From Anagrus nilaparvatae (Eukaryota > Arthropoda > Insecta > Hymenoptera > Mymaridae), in contig JAKSXM010000007.1 in the NCBI GenBank assembly GCA_022575985.1, forward strand, positions 28,460,501-28,524,500: a stretch of 64,000 bases of DNA, written 5' to 3'. This document shows positions 23,670-37,400 of the stretch, piece by piece. Under the pieces are notes generated by a model that was given only the letters and a program-made list of their open reading frames with translations, was not told the DNA's origin and did not search any database. A program made the translations under genes and the position numbers. Position 1 is the first letter of the stretch. Every line of letters begins with the position of its first letter.

Positions 23670-23910
23670 CATAGTGATAACGTAAGTAGAGTAAGTCTCA
23701 TAGTCTTATTACGAAATGGTATTTTCGCAAATTTTTATCGCATTGAGGCAGATGATTTGTGATAATAATGAACACTGAAATCACCGAATGTGTATGTCTT
23801 GCAGCCGACCCTAGAAAACGATTAAAAAAAAACATAAATATCAGACAAATACCATTTTGTAACGACTCTAGGAGACCTACTCTACCTACCCTATCGCCCT
23901 AAAGAATTGA
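23670..23910. repeat. Small foldback (GTAGAGTAAGTCTC arms)
   Basis: Left arm 23680-23735 (GATAACGTAAGTAGAGTAAG, ATTACGAAATGGTATTT) pairs with right arm 23845-23905 (AAATACCATTTTGTAACGAC, CCTACTCTACCTACCC). The loop of about 110 bp holds no gene. The class is unknown. Confidence 0.55.
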
Positions 23911-25293
23911 AAACATAAATAATAGATTTTCGCGATAAAATTTGCGAAGTTTGAATTTCGTGGCCCCAGTTGCACTAGAATCGAATTCTACGGAAAATTT
24001 CCGACGGGTCTCTAAAAAAGAAAACCTTTACCGTAAAATAAAGTTCGCAAAAAAAATAAGAAACAAAGTACATTAAGAACTAAATTCACTGTAAAAAGTA
24101 GAGGATTAAATCCAAAAGGTTAACAATATAAAATTATTATTTTTAATTATAGTTTTTACTAGAACAGAATTGGAGACCCAATCTTTTAAGCTACATGAAT
24201 ACACTTAACTAATATCAACTCATGTAAAATATATAATTATGTAGTCAACAATTTTTTAAGTTTTTACTAGTCTCTATTAGAAAATTATAAATTCGTAATA
24301 AAATTTTCCTATGAACTTTTTTTATTAAAGGAATCCTTTCAATTTTACAATTCAATAAAAATAAGAAAGAGAAGCATTTCTAAAAGTTAAAAATAGTCAA
24401 AAACGAAAAAGAGAAAAACAGGGAAATTTATTTATTCTTTTTATTTATGCTTTGGATAAAAAATATGCCTGGCTTGACTTGAAGATTTGACCATTCAACT
24501 TATTTTCACTTCAGAAATATTTAAAAAAATAATTACACACATAAATAAATGAATTTTTAAGTAATTAAAAAATAAATTAAAGTTTTTTTTGTTGTATACA
24601 GCATTTCCAAAATATCTAAATATTTTTCTTAAAAGGGGAACCTTGGTTTAAGTCATAATTTTTATTTGATGACAGAAGAATTGAGAAATTTGACTAGAGT
24701 ATTTTAAAATTTACAATAGCGAGTAATAATTTCATTGATTAAACAAAATCAATATACTTTATTATTTAATTAAAAATAATTTTTTTTCACATGAATAAAT
24801 TCCATCGATGAAATAAACATTTGAAAAAATAAATATTAAAAATTAAAAAAAAAAAAAAAAAATATTAATAATAAAATGAAAATTGGAAAAAAGCGGAAGT
24901 AATAGAATACAAATATAAAGAGAGTTTAAAAATGAGTAATAAAACAATAAATTTAATACACGTCAATATTAGCATATACTTGTTTATAAAAGGACCACTC
25001 ATAAAGCTCCCCCGGTATACGTGTCAATTTGCCACAAGTCTATATTAAATATGTGACAATAAAAGAGAAGGGTTGAAAATAAAAAAACAAAGAGAAAACG
25101 GAATAGAGAAAAAAGGACGGAAGGAAGAAGATTGATTGGGTCATCCCCGCGGCAACGACTAGCCAAACACAAATAGGACATTGAACAGGAAACTCGTATA
25201 CATTCTAACGTATCATTTTTGTTTTCAAGAGCTTACGGTTAACAACTCAATCAGAAAAAAGTCATAAGGGAAAAAGTTATCAATGGAGAAAGG
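23911..25293. other. Upstream region of IR25a, mostly AT-rich
   Basis: 23950-24020 contains a diverged copy of a repeat (AGAATCGAATTCTACGG, AAATTTCC) also seen at about 32480 and 47310. From about 24970 the base composition becomes less AT-rich up to the IR25a start codon, as expected for a promoter and 5' untranslated region. The 60-codon minus-strand frame at 24999-25181 is a shadow in this leader. Confidence 0.45.
24985..24992 (+). promoter_or_regulatory. Possible TATA box of IR25a
   Basis: TATAAAAG lies 302 bp before the coding start, at the edge of the less AT-rich leader. No clear initiator element was found 25-35 bp downstream. In such AT-rich DNA a TATA match can occur by chance. Confidence 0.25.
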
Positions 25294-25297
25294 ATGA
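25283..25297 (+). promoter_or_regulatory. Four-codon upstream ORF overlapping the IR25a start
   Basis: ATG GAG AAA GGA TGA. Its stop codon (25295-25297) overlaps the IR25a ATG (25294-25296) as ATGA. Such overlapping upstream frames can reduce or tune translation through leaky scanning or termination-reinitiation. Whether the transcript includes it is not known from sequence. Confidence 0.4.
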
Positions 25298-25423
25298 CTT
25301 GCAACAACTATATCCATCGGATTGGAATTCTTTTCTTCCTTCTTATTTACTTTAATACAAGGATTTCCATCATCGAAGCTGCGGATCCACCAGCGCAAGG
25401 GGCTAATAGACCTGTTAACATCT
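25294..25423 (+). CDS. Ir25a: IR25a exon 1, signal peptide
   Basis: Encodes 43 residues plus one base. A short N-region is followed by the hydrophobic core GILFFLLIYF and a probable cleavage region near IIEAADPP. It ends GTT AAC ATC T|GTATAAC. Joined to exon 2 it gives PVNI-L-VINDEKNE, matching the start of the IR25a amino-terminal domain (NVLFINE in fly). The frame is open upstream to a TAA at 25240, and 25294 is the first in-frame ATG, with A at -3. Confidence 0.85.
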
Positions 25424-28400
25424 GTATAACAAATAATTTCTCTTATCACGCAATAATTTTTTCTATTTAGACTGATTTATTTAACACGATTTTTATCAAT
25501 TAAATTGTAACACCTGTGTGACTATCATAATCATAATCATAATATAAATCATTATAATTTTTTTTTCTCATTAATGAATATCATTTTTTTTTTATAAATT
25601 ATAATTATTATTTTTTTTTTTTGCATTACAAAATAATACGTTAAATATATGCAAAAAAAAAACTTTTTGTATTGTGCGTTTTTTCTAGAGAATTTTCACC
25701 ATTTTTTTAATGAGCAGATATTATAATTATATTTACATTATAATTTAGTTTGATAATAATTAAAAAAATTATACATTTTTATTTAAATACATATGAACTT
25801 GAAACTTTAAAAATTACAAATCAATAAATCAATTTTCAATTGCGTGATGTTGAAAAAAAAAAATTACATTTTACTAAAAAGTCCTTGAATGAATGGCAGT
25901 TACCTTAAAATAATATGAAACGTAATAATAGGTTTTTTTTTCGAATCGAAATTGACCATCTGTCTATAGCTTTATTTCTTTTTCCCAATAACGTATAATA
26001 TGATTATCAAATAGATTAATATGTCATTAATATTGATGAATTTATCCAAAATTTTTTTTTTATTTTAATTAAATGATAAAATAAACGTCTCGGACATGTT
26101 AATTATTTTTTATTAGCCAAATTCCATAATAAATACCAAAGAATTAACTTTTATTAAAAAATTTAAGGGCAAAAAATTTTCGATATTCGTTATAAATATC
26201 AAAAAGTATAAATTCCAGTGTTCGTATATTTTTTATTTTATATTCATATTTCATAATCAATAATAATAATTATTGATATTTAAATTAAATTTTTCTTTTT
26301 TTAATAAAGCACTACATACGGAAATTTGATACATTTTTTGATTTTTATATTTTTTATTTCAAAAGCACTGTTAAATCTATTCTCAATAATAACCTCTTGA
26401 TGAATAAAAATTTTATTTAACCTTTAAATGCCGTGTGGGTCCCTTAAGAGCATTGTATTTTAAATTTTACTAGAATTGCCGCATAATAATGACTTTTTTT
26501 ATAATTTCGTCAGAAACTTTAAAAGTTATTAAAAATAAAATTTTTAACACCAGGTTCTGTTTAGAAATATTTTATAAAGCTTTTTAGGATGTTAACGTAA
26601 TAGGAATAAATAACATGTACAGGATGGGGATTGACCTAGAGAACCCCATACTAAAAGCATTGTCACCTGGATAGCCCACAAAGGCTTATTCTAGGAATAT
26701 TAATGCACTCGCTAGAGTGCGCAGCTAAGTTGAGTCCCTGAACTATCTAATCTCATTTTCAAAAAGCTCATAATATTCAGATAAGCTAAATTAATTTCTA
26801 TTTACGGAGACCTTAATATTCTTAAAAGTCAAATTTTAACCAAGATTTAAAACAAAATATAACTTCACCCCGAAAAGTCATTTTAAATTATCCGATTATT
26901 GCTCTCAAAAATTCAATATCGCACTCAAAAGCTGCATTTATCTACTCAATTCTAATTTTCAACAATAAAGGAAATAAATTTGATTTTGAATATCTCATTT
27001 AAACAAACGGGTCTTGATAATTATTAACTTTAATTGATTTTATTCTCAGTATCTAATTCCAAATTAATCTCTGTCTTTAAGGCTAAATTTCTCTAATTGT
27101 TTGTCTCTAAATTCAAATTATTTTAAGTTAAATTTATTTTAATTTCTTAATCTCAAATTATTCTTTGTCCCTAAACTCCGATATTTCGGTCCCGAAACTC
27201 AAATTATTCTAGTCAGAGGAGGCATTTATTTTGATGCTAAATTGCAACCTTTATTTATAGATGAGTTTATCATGTCAAAAAAATCCCCCGATAACTTTCG
27301 TGTATTCCAAGATTCCAATATATTCAAATTCATTGACTCTATATTTAAGGGCAGGGTTTTCAGACTATTTTTAAAATATTGCTGTAACTTTGCTTATTAA
27401 CTTTTTTGTTTATTTTCGGGAAAAAACGGAAAATTCACGAAAATCGGTATTACGCTCTTAAAACAAAAGTTACTCTTCGAAAATTTTTTTTCAGTGAAAT
27501 ATATGCAATTTTTTTTAACGCTTTCTAGAGCTTTTTTACGGGACTTTCAAACATGGTGGCCGAGGAGAGCAGTTTTACCAAAAAACTTTAAAACAGCATA
27601 ACAACCTTCAAAATTTATAGAAAACCTTAAGACTCGGGGAATCATCTATTTTTAAGTTGTTTTATCGAGAAAAAAAACAAATTTTTTATTTTTAAGACCT
27701 CGCGTAAAAAGTGATACGAAAAAAATTTTTTTTTTAATTTTCAAGTTGGTCATTCAACCCTATACGTGCTCATATATTATATACAATATAGTTTAATTAT
27801 TATCTTTGTTAAACAAAGATTATTTTTTTAGGAATGCATTTTGTACGTATGAAATAATCCATTAAAATAGATTGAATTCATAAAATATCTTTAAATAAGA
27901 TTGATATTTGCCCTAAACAATTCACATATATGTAGAATACAAATTAATTTAAATGCCACAACAAATATGTTTGCTAAATTAACATCCAATAGTGTTTTAC
28001 CGCAGGGTATCGTTTGATTAGAAAACCATTTTATTTACATTTTACAATACAATAGTATAAAAAATTATAAACGGTAATGCGCAATTATTCTTCTTTTATT
28101 TTAAAATATAGAAAAAATAATTATTTCGTTAGACAAGATTATTATAAAATATATTAAAAATTAATTGTAATAATGATTTGATGAAAAATGAGTTACGACT
28201 TATAGAGTCTTTAATTTTTCATAATGAATTTTTTTACATTTAAAAAACTCTATTTGAAATTAAAAATGAATTTTTTTGGCACCCTGGGATAAGTGGGTTT
28301 CTTTAAAGATAAAAATTACGAAAATTCCTGATGTTTGTTAAAAAATATAATCCAGCTTTCGAGACATAATTTTTTTTTTATCCACACCGAAAACTAAAAT

Positions 28401-31400
28401 CGCTTTAAATGACAAGCGATATTTCGATTTTTTTAGGATTTCTTAGATTCTACGTTTTAATTAGTTGAAATTACTTAGTAAAATGAATTTAAGTTAAAAA
28501 ATTTTTCAAAATTTTCCACAGTTTTCTGGAGACTTACAAAATTGGTAAAAAAAAATTTTTTTCATGGAAACTCATTTTTGCATAATAAATTATGCCTCAG
28601 CTATTCTTTGTGATTTATGATTTACGACCTATATAATTTTACTAGTTTCCCGGTTCAAGTTTAAGATTTACTCTGGCTACTCTCATGTAGTAATACTACA
28701 TTTTAGTATATAATTCTTTGATAATACCAATTCGGTGGCGCCACGCGGCAGGTCACCTACCATAATGAATTATACAAATAAAAACATTCATCGTTAATAT
28801 AGGCAGACTTACATTTTAAACATGATCTGGTATTAAATTCACGTACATCTTAATATCTTAATATCTTAATATACTATATATATTTGAAAATGTATCTGTC
28901 TGTTTGTTTGTTTGTTTGTTTGTTTGTTTGCACATATAATAAATACACAATTATACTCATTGTCAATAAATATTTTATAGATTGTTACTGTATAAAATCC
29001 TTATTATTAAAAATATGAAATATACATAGGGATTTAAAAAAAATTATTTTCAGTGGTAATTAATGATGAAAAGAATGAAGTTGCAAACAAGAGTATAGCA
29101 AATGCGTTGAAATATGTGAAGGAAAAATATCCCAATGCCCTGGGTCAAGTCTATATAGCTCCAGTGAAAGGAAACGATGCAAAAGCAGCTAATGATGTTA
29201 TATGTGCAATCTGGAAAAACGCACTACTAGCTGGAGATGACAAAGCACCAGATTTTGTATTGGATGCAACGACTTATGGCCCTGCTGCTGAAGCAGTTAA
29301 TCAATTTACAGCATTAGTTGGAATTCCAACTTTATCGGCACAGTTTGGGCAGGAAGGTGATTTGCTTGGCTGGAGAGATATTAAAGATGGTCAAAAAAGT
29401 ACGTAATTTTTTAAAAACTATTTCTTATATATTAAGAAATTTATATTATTTATTTTATTATTTGCATTAAATATTTTAGCATATTTAATCCAAGTTATGA
29501 ATCCAGCTGATTTATTGCCTGAAGTTATAAGACAGCAATGCTCAGTGTTTGAAATACCTAACGCTGCGATACTTTTCGATAATGAGTTCGTCGTTGATCA
29601 CAAATACAAAAGTCTGTTATTAAATATACCAACGCGGCATGTCATTGCTCCCTTAAAACCGACAAGACCTGAAATAATGAAGCAAATCAATAATTTTCGT
29701 GATTTGGATATTAATAGCTATTTCATTCTGGGAACGGATGAGAGCATTGCCGCTGTATTGGAAGCTGCTAGTAGGTTAAATTATACCGGCAAAAAGTTCG
29801 GTTGGTATGCAATCACGTTAAATGAAGATTTCGCACTAAAAGGGTGTGACTGCAACAATATCTCCGTTATGATTTACAAGCCGAAAATTCCCCAGAATCC
29901 TGAATTAAATGAATTGACCAGCAAAGGATTATTACCAAAGCCATGGATAAGTTCAGCTTTCTATTATGATTTGACAAGAGTGGGCGTGATGGCTATGAAA
30001 TCGGCAATTGACAACAAAGAATGGTCGAATCAGAAATATCCTCAGTGTGAATCTTTAAATGAAAATAGTCCCGCACCAACAAGAATTTTCGATTTCCGAA
30101 GGAAACTTCAGCAATACACTAACAGCAGTAATTTCAAGCCAACTTATGCTGATTTTACCTGGGGTGCTAATGGAGAAAGCAAAGCAACTTTTGACGTTTC
30201 CATTAGTATAGCTGAAATACGAAGAGGTAGCATCACTTTTGACGATCCTGTTGGTTCTTGGTCATCTGGAATTGACCTGCCTTTGAATGTAAGTAAAATA
30301 TAGGATCCTGTATCAAAAATATTATTTCATCTTGACGCAAAAAATTTTTATTTCTATAATTGTTAATGAAAATAATACCTATTAGCAAATTTTTCGAGAT
30401 ATTTTTGAATTTCCTAAAGCATTTACTGTAAAAAGTACAAAGAAATTTTTATAATATTTATGTATTAAACACCAACTTTATTTTGCATGACTAAATAATT
30501 ATTTTTTTTCAAATGCTTCTTCCTAAATTTTAAAATTTTAAGAATAGCATGGGTAAAATCAGCAAAATTTTTCAGGCAAAATAAATTTTCGATTTAGGGA
30601 CCTAGAATAATACGCGTTTAAGGAATCAGAATAGTTTGGATTGAGAATCTTAACATTTAGTAAAATTGATAATTACAAATTACAAATTATAAAAATAGCA
30701 AATTGTATTGTAATTTGTGTGTCTATGCTCAGCTGTAAGTAAACATGTTCCATTCATTTTGTTTGTGTTTGCACAAACCCGGTTATAAGTTTTTAGTCCT
30801 AAAATTACCACTAAAAATAAACCTCTATGACCATTTTTAGTTCCTAAGGTTTAATTTTCATTTCTTAAGCCAATTTAAAAAAAGATCATCTAATTTCTGT
30901 TACAAAAAATAATTTCTCTGATACCTAATTTGTGTTATTTTTTCTGTAAGCTTTTATCCTAAAAAAATTTTGCTCATAAATTTCTATAGAAATTTTACGT
31001 GAAACATGATTCTGGGATTCAAAAGCTGATTTGAACTTCGCATACGCAAGAAAAAGGCAAAATTTAATTTCTTTTTAAAAGTCGAATTCTTAAGTTATGT
31101 TTTTCTTGATGAACAATAAAAAATAAAACAAGTACTTCTCAAAAATTTTAATCCACAGTAACTTCAATCCATAACGACTGTATCATTAATTAAGTAAATA
31201 AAAATTAAATAATTTGATATATCTACACTGAAAAAAAATTCCGGTTACATTAAATTTTTTTTTTTAGGACAAATGATTATTGAAATCTTATATACAACAA
31301 CTCTGTGCATGAAAATTGATGTTTAAAAAAAAGTTTTAAAATTTTGTATACTTTTTAAAATTTGTGCATACATTATTTATTTAAACTATAATAGATAACT

Positions 31401-34400
31401 ATTTTTAAACACCTTTAACTATTTTTTTTATAAAGGTGCAAATACATTTTACTTTTGAATATATTTCAGATTGTTAGTAAACATAGAATAAATAAAAATA
31501 TATCTAAAACTTGCATATTATATGGTCAAGTAAATTTATTTTTTTAACAGTTTCATACATTAGAGTATGATTTAGATTGTTTTTTTGAAAAGATTTTAAT
31601 CGACATAAATATTAAATAGAAATTACAGCTAATGAAAAGAAAAAAGGTAAGTTGAAACCAGTTCTTATAGCAATAAAAAATAGGTATCTTAATAAATAAA
31701 TATCTTATTAAATAAAGTCATGAATATAAAATCATTAATATATATAAAAAAAATAGGTATATAATATGCACCTATATTTTTTTTTTAATAGACTAACAAA
31801 TATAGATTAAGGTTAATATATATATGTGCTTTATTTATTCAAATAAAAATTTATTTCAACTTTCCTTTTCTCTTTTAATTTTTGATTTAATATTTATTTC
31901 TCTACTTGCGGACAATAATGACTATATTCTAGTTCTAAATAGAGAAAAAACATTCTGAAACTCGTGCTAGAAATGTTTATTGTACTGAATGCGACTACAG
32001 TCGCCTATAATCCGTCACATTTACCAAAGTAAACTTTTCTAAAACCCATTTAAGAATGCAGTAATATCAAACATAGTTTTAATTTCACTTGCCTTAGACT
32101 TACCCTTAGGATATACAACGAGACACATTATTTATACAATATTTACATAAAATTTTAATGCACTATAATATAAAAAAAATAGTTTTAAAAAATAAAGTAT
32201 GCGCAACTTTTGAAAAGTATAAAAAAATTTAATAACTTTATTTTAAATATCAATTTTTATGCATGGAGTTGTTGTATATAAGGTTTTAATAATCATTTGT
32301 CGTAAAAAAAAAAAATTTAATGTTGCCGTAATCGGATAATCCGGTTGCCGCAACCGGAATTTTTTTTCAGTGTAGAGGATTTTTTATTTATATACTTTTG
32401 AGAAATTAAATTTAAAATAAAAAGGGGGTTATCGATATTTTAGCGATTTCTCGCGCATGCGCAGCTCAAAAAATTTTTTTGACCCCAGAATTGAATTCTA
32501 CGGGAAATTTCCTATCCGGGCCTAAGAGGCAAAAGGCTTTTACTCCTCTACCAAAGGACTTTTTATCACCTATTCTCTCATCGCTATAGTTAGTTAATCA
32601 AATGTCCATTTTTCGCCAAAAATGACCAATTTTAAAATTGCTGCTAAAATTCTAATTTATGATGAAAATAAGTCTTACAGGTCTCCGATATTTTGTACTA
32701 GTTTCAAGTTTCCAAAAATTTTTTACTTTATTCATTTTGCTTTAGACCTTTCCAAGATATGTATATCGACAAATATAGTGATAAAATATGATTTGTTTTA
32801 AAAAAACCTTAAATTGAGACTGCTAAACAAACAATCAAAAAGTAATGAGTAAAATTTTTTTCAAAAATCCCGTAAGACTTATTTTCATAAAAAATTATAA
32901 GTTTATCAGCAATATTAAAATTGGTCATTTATAGCGATGATAAAATCGGTGATAAAAAATTACGGTTTACGGGGAATGAAAGGTAGCACTTATACGAAAA
33001 AAATGAGACCAAACGGTAGTATTTTGGTAGAATTGAAATATGACAGCGTTATTTGGAAAATTACCTAAAAATCCTATCTTTTAACATTGTTATAGAATTG
33101 AACCCGGCGTTTCTCAGCCCAAAAGGCGCGATGTAATAAACGGAATGATATGATACGATATATACAATGTATAAATAAATTCTACTAAAATTAATAGTAA
33201 TTTTTTTCCTATGCGCGGGTAGTTTATAAAATATGTGTTGGTAAAAAATAACATGAAACACCATTTTGACAACTTCAAATTATTTTACTAATCAAAAGGG
33301 TAATTTTTACCAATAAAGTTCTGTGAGTGTAGTAAAAACAATAATTCTAGATATTAGTACTTTCATAGAAAATAAGTACTACGTCCCAAAAGAAAAAAAA
33401 AATTGCTATTTTTTTTATTATTTTATGTAAAAAATTTGGAGAAAAAAATTTTGAAAAAATTAAGTATCAGATCCAAAAACTTACTATAAACAAGGTTCCT
33501 AAAACTAGTACTCCCATAGAAATAAATTAGGTACTACGTCCAAAGAGAAACAAAATTTGGTGTTTTTTGTATTTTTTTGTGAAAAAAATGTTGGGAACCA
33601 TTATTTCAAATATAAGTAATTTTATAGAAATAAATGAAGTATTACATCCAAATAAAAAAAAAAAAAAATGTTCGAGATTTTTAGATAAAAAAATTTTTGA
33701 AAAAAAACAAACGAACTTTTTTTAAAAACCGGTTTTTTAGCTTCCTGGGGCCTCAAAACGTTCCTCTATGAGGAACCAATACGGGTTTATTTTTCAGAAT
33801 ATGAAGTCAGAGTTTCCATTAGGTCTTCCAAAAACTCAACACTACTAAAAAATATTGAAAATAATTTTATAATTTTTGGCCAACTTTGACCCGCCGTATT
33901 GGCTTTCTAGAAACTCAACACAAACATTTGAATTCATATTCTGAAAAAAAATCATTTTACTTAGCAAACTATTATTTACAACAAAATTTCGTTGAAGATA
34001 CTTTTAGAAGCAATTCACAAATCCACGCGTAAATGAAGCCTATATATTAAGGAGTTATGACCTTAATTGGAAATGATGACAGAACTGAATGAAACAGGAA
34101 AATTATTAAAGCTAAACATTTTTAAAGTTGAATTGAACTTGGTTTTACATTTATTACCACATAAATTATCTTTTTATTGCAAATTAAAAGTAGGCAGTTT
34201 AACATTGCTCTTATGGAAATTCACATTTGGAGCTTACAAAAAGTATGATAATGATGACACAGGGAGATGAAACTTATTAAATATGATAAATAAATTGTCA
34301 AAGATTATATTTCCAATTTATTTTATCTAAGTTATCACATTCAATCATTAATTATTCAGTGAAAACCAAGTTTTAGCATGTACCATAACCTAAAATAATA

Positions 34401-37400
34401 ATGTTTTTTCATAATTTATAAAATTTAAATAATTTTTTTTTGCAATAATATTACATAATAAACACATTTTTTAATATTTTTATTACTAATTTTATTTTAC
34501 ACTGCAAATTATAAAAAAAAAATTGCGTCGGTAACGTGGATATTTGCTTTTTTTTTCCAATTGGGGTCATAAGTCCTTAATATAATATTATACCTATATT
34601 TGCTTTATGCAAATACTTTAAAAATTATAAACCCTAAACTTAAAATTATTTCATATATGTCAAAAATAGTATATTTACGGCTCGAGTCCTGAAAAGTAAA
34701 GAATGGCCCAAATCGCACGTAAATTACCTTCCGAGACGAAGCCGAGGATGGTAAACTGCGATTTGGGGCATTCATTATTTATGGACAAGGGACGTATAAA
34801 ATTTTTCTGTGTCCATCGCGAGAAAAGACGCCAATGCCGGACGCTTTGCCGGACGCGTAGCGTCCGGGAAATACGTGTTTTCTAGCCACAGATCAGAAAA
34901 AAGTATTTTTTGAATGTTTTTTTGTCGCTTTTTATGTATAAAATATTTTACTATGCTTGTTGTAAAAAAGTTTATTGTGTCGATCGCGGTTGCTGCGTCA
35001 TACCCTTTCGGGCTCGTAAACCGTTGCATTCGGCAAAAATTAACTTTTTTGAACCACGTGAGTAATATTATATTGTTAAGCACAATAATTTTTTAAATGA
35101 TTATATATTAGGAGTGTTCAAAAAAATCAAATTTTTAATCGAAAAAAAGTATTCATTTCTTGAAAAAATATAGTCGAGAAGCTAGCGTATCATTCCGTAT
35201 GCAAAAAATTAGATCGATTCTTTAATTAAAAAGCACCAAGCGGATTATAGTTTTTTGACCCGCTGATTCCGAATCTGCAGTTATTTTTTAGCTAAAACTG
35301 GGGCGTTCGCCGCTAGAGGGCGTTTAGGGGGGGGTAAAAACGCTATTTTTCGCAGATATCTTGGAAGCTATGTACCCTAAGATGCTTAAATCTACGTAAC
35401 ATATAGTTTTTTGACCCTCTGTATCCAAATCTGCAGCTATTTTTTTTCTAAAACTCAGGCGTTCGCCACTAGAGGGCGTTTAGGGGGGTAAAAACGCTAT
35501 TTTTCGCAGATATCTTGGATGCTGCGCGTCCTAAGATAGTTAAAATCAAGTAGCATATAGTTTTTCGACCCACTGATTCCAAATCTGCAGCTGAATTTTT
35601 TCTAAAATGACAGCCTTTGCCAATAGAGGTCGCTTGATAGATAAAAATGCTAAAGAATAAAAATCACGGCAATTAAGGCGTTCTTAACACTAAGGGACTT
35701 ATTAGATAGAATAAAATTATTTGCTTTATTTTAATTTTGCTTAATAAAAGAATATTTCAAGCACTAAAATAAGGTAGGGTCAATAGTTATATTTTTAAGA
35801 AAATTTAAAGTTGATAATAAATTATGTTATATATCTGGGGATTTAGAAAAATCTGTTTTAAAATTATTGGATCCAATAAAATAAAACTTGTTATTTGAAT
35901 ACTTAAGCTTTTAATATTCTATTAAGATTAAAAAAATGATACGTTAAATAGTTTGATTTCAAAATGTTATTTCATGGCTCATAAAACTATACGCGTATCT
36001 TCCAAGATATTTGCAAAAAATATTGTTTTTTACTCCCTAAACGCCCTCTAGCGGCCAAGTCCTTAGATTTAGAAAAAAATTAATTGGAGATTCAGAATCA
36101 GTGGGACCAAAAACTATAAGTTACTTGGTTTTCAGTATCTTTGGACGCGTAGCTTCCAAGATATTTTCAAAAATAGCGTTTTTACCTCTTTAACGCTCTC
36201 TAGCGGCAAACGCCCCAGTTTTAGAGAAAAAATAGCTACAGAATTGGAGTCAGTGGGTCAAAAAACTATATGCTACTTGATTTTAACCATCTTAGGACGC
36301 GCAGCATCCAAGATATCTGCGAAAAATAGCGTTTTTACCCCCTAAACGCCCTCTAGTGGCGAACGCCTGAGTTCTAGAGAAAAAATAGCTGCAGATTTGG
36401 AATCAGAGGGTCAAAAAACTATATGTTACGTGGGTTTAAGCATCTTAGGGTTGCATAGCTTCCAAGATATCTGCGAAAAATAGCGTTTTTACCCCCCCCC
36501 CCCCTAAACGCCCTCTAGCGGCGAACGCCCCAGTTTTAGCTGAAAAATAACCGCAGATTCGGAATCAGCGGGTCAAAAAACTATAATCCACTTGGCGCTT
36601 TTTAATTAAAGAATGAATCTAATTTTTTGCATACGGAATGATACGCTAGCTTCTCGACTAATAAGGTGCCTAAATTTTTGTAGATAAATATTAACATTTA
36701 AAGGTCGAGCAAGAGCTAAATCCACTTCTTTTGACGTTATTTTGAAAAAAATTGAAATATTTCGTTATAAATGGAAATTTTCTTTTTTAAACGGTCAAAA
36801 TGATTACTTATTGGTATTTTCCTATAAAGTTATTAAATTAGTGTAAAAATATAGTTCCGGGTACTTTATACAAGATAACTTTATAGGAAAATACCAATAA
36901 GTAATCATTATGACCGTTTAAAAAAGAAAATTTCCATTAATATTTCAATTTTTTTCAAAATAACGTCAAAAGAAGTGGATTTAGCTCTTGCTCGACCTTT
37001 AAATGTTAATATTTATCTAAAAAAATTTAGGCACCTTATTTTTTAAACAAATGAAAACTTTTTTTCGATTACCCAGCTAAAAATTCGATATTTTGATTTT
37101 TCTGAGCACCCCTAATATTAAATTTTCTTGTCAGCGGCCCGAAACCACGTATTTACCGGCGGGTGCGCGTCCGGAATAGACGTGTTTTCTCGCCACTGAC
37201 GAAGAAAAATCCTGTACGACCCTTGTCCAGAAAAGTAAAGAATGACCCAAATTGCAGTCTAACAACCTCGGCTTCGCCTCGGATTGTAATTTACGTGCTA
37301 TTTGGGCAATTCTTTACTTTTCTGGACAGGGGCTCGTAATATACTATTAAACTTGCATATAATATATCTACTATGAATTGTAAATAAGAAAATTTTTTAC

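Noticed and set aside
24999..25181. 60-codon minus-strand ORF upstream of IR25a
   Set aside because: It lies in the probable leader of IR25a; it is Phe/Leu-rich and lacks any recognisable protein feature.
25225..25449. 74-codon minus-strand ORF over IR25a exon 1
   Set aside because: Opposite-strand shadow: the plus strand here encodes the signal peptide and joins in phase to exon 2.
34067..34270. 67-codon plus-strand ORF in IR25a intron 3, considered as an extra exon
   Set aside because: No splice sites in phase and no similarity to the family; the protein is complete without it.
34703..35096. Overlapping ORFs of 60-102 codons on both strands
   Set aside because: They cross the F2 hairpin and repeat flanks; both strands are open and neither frame is kept in the other hairpin copies.
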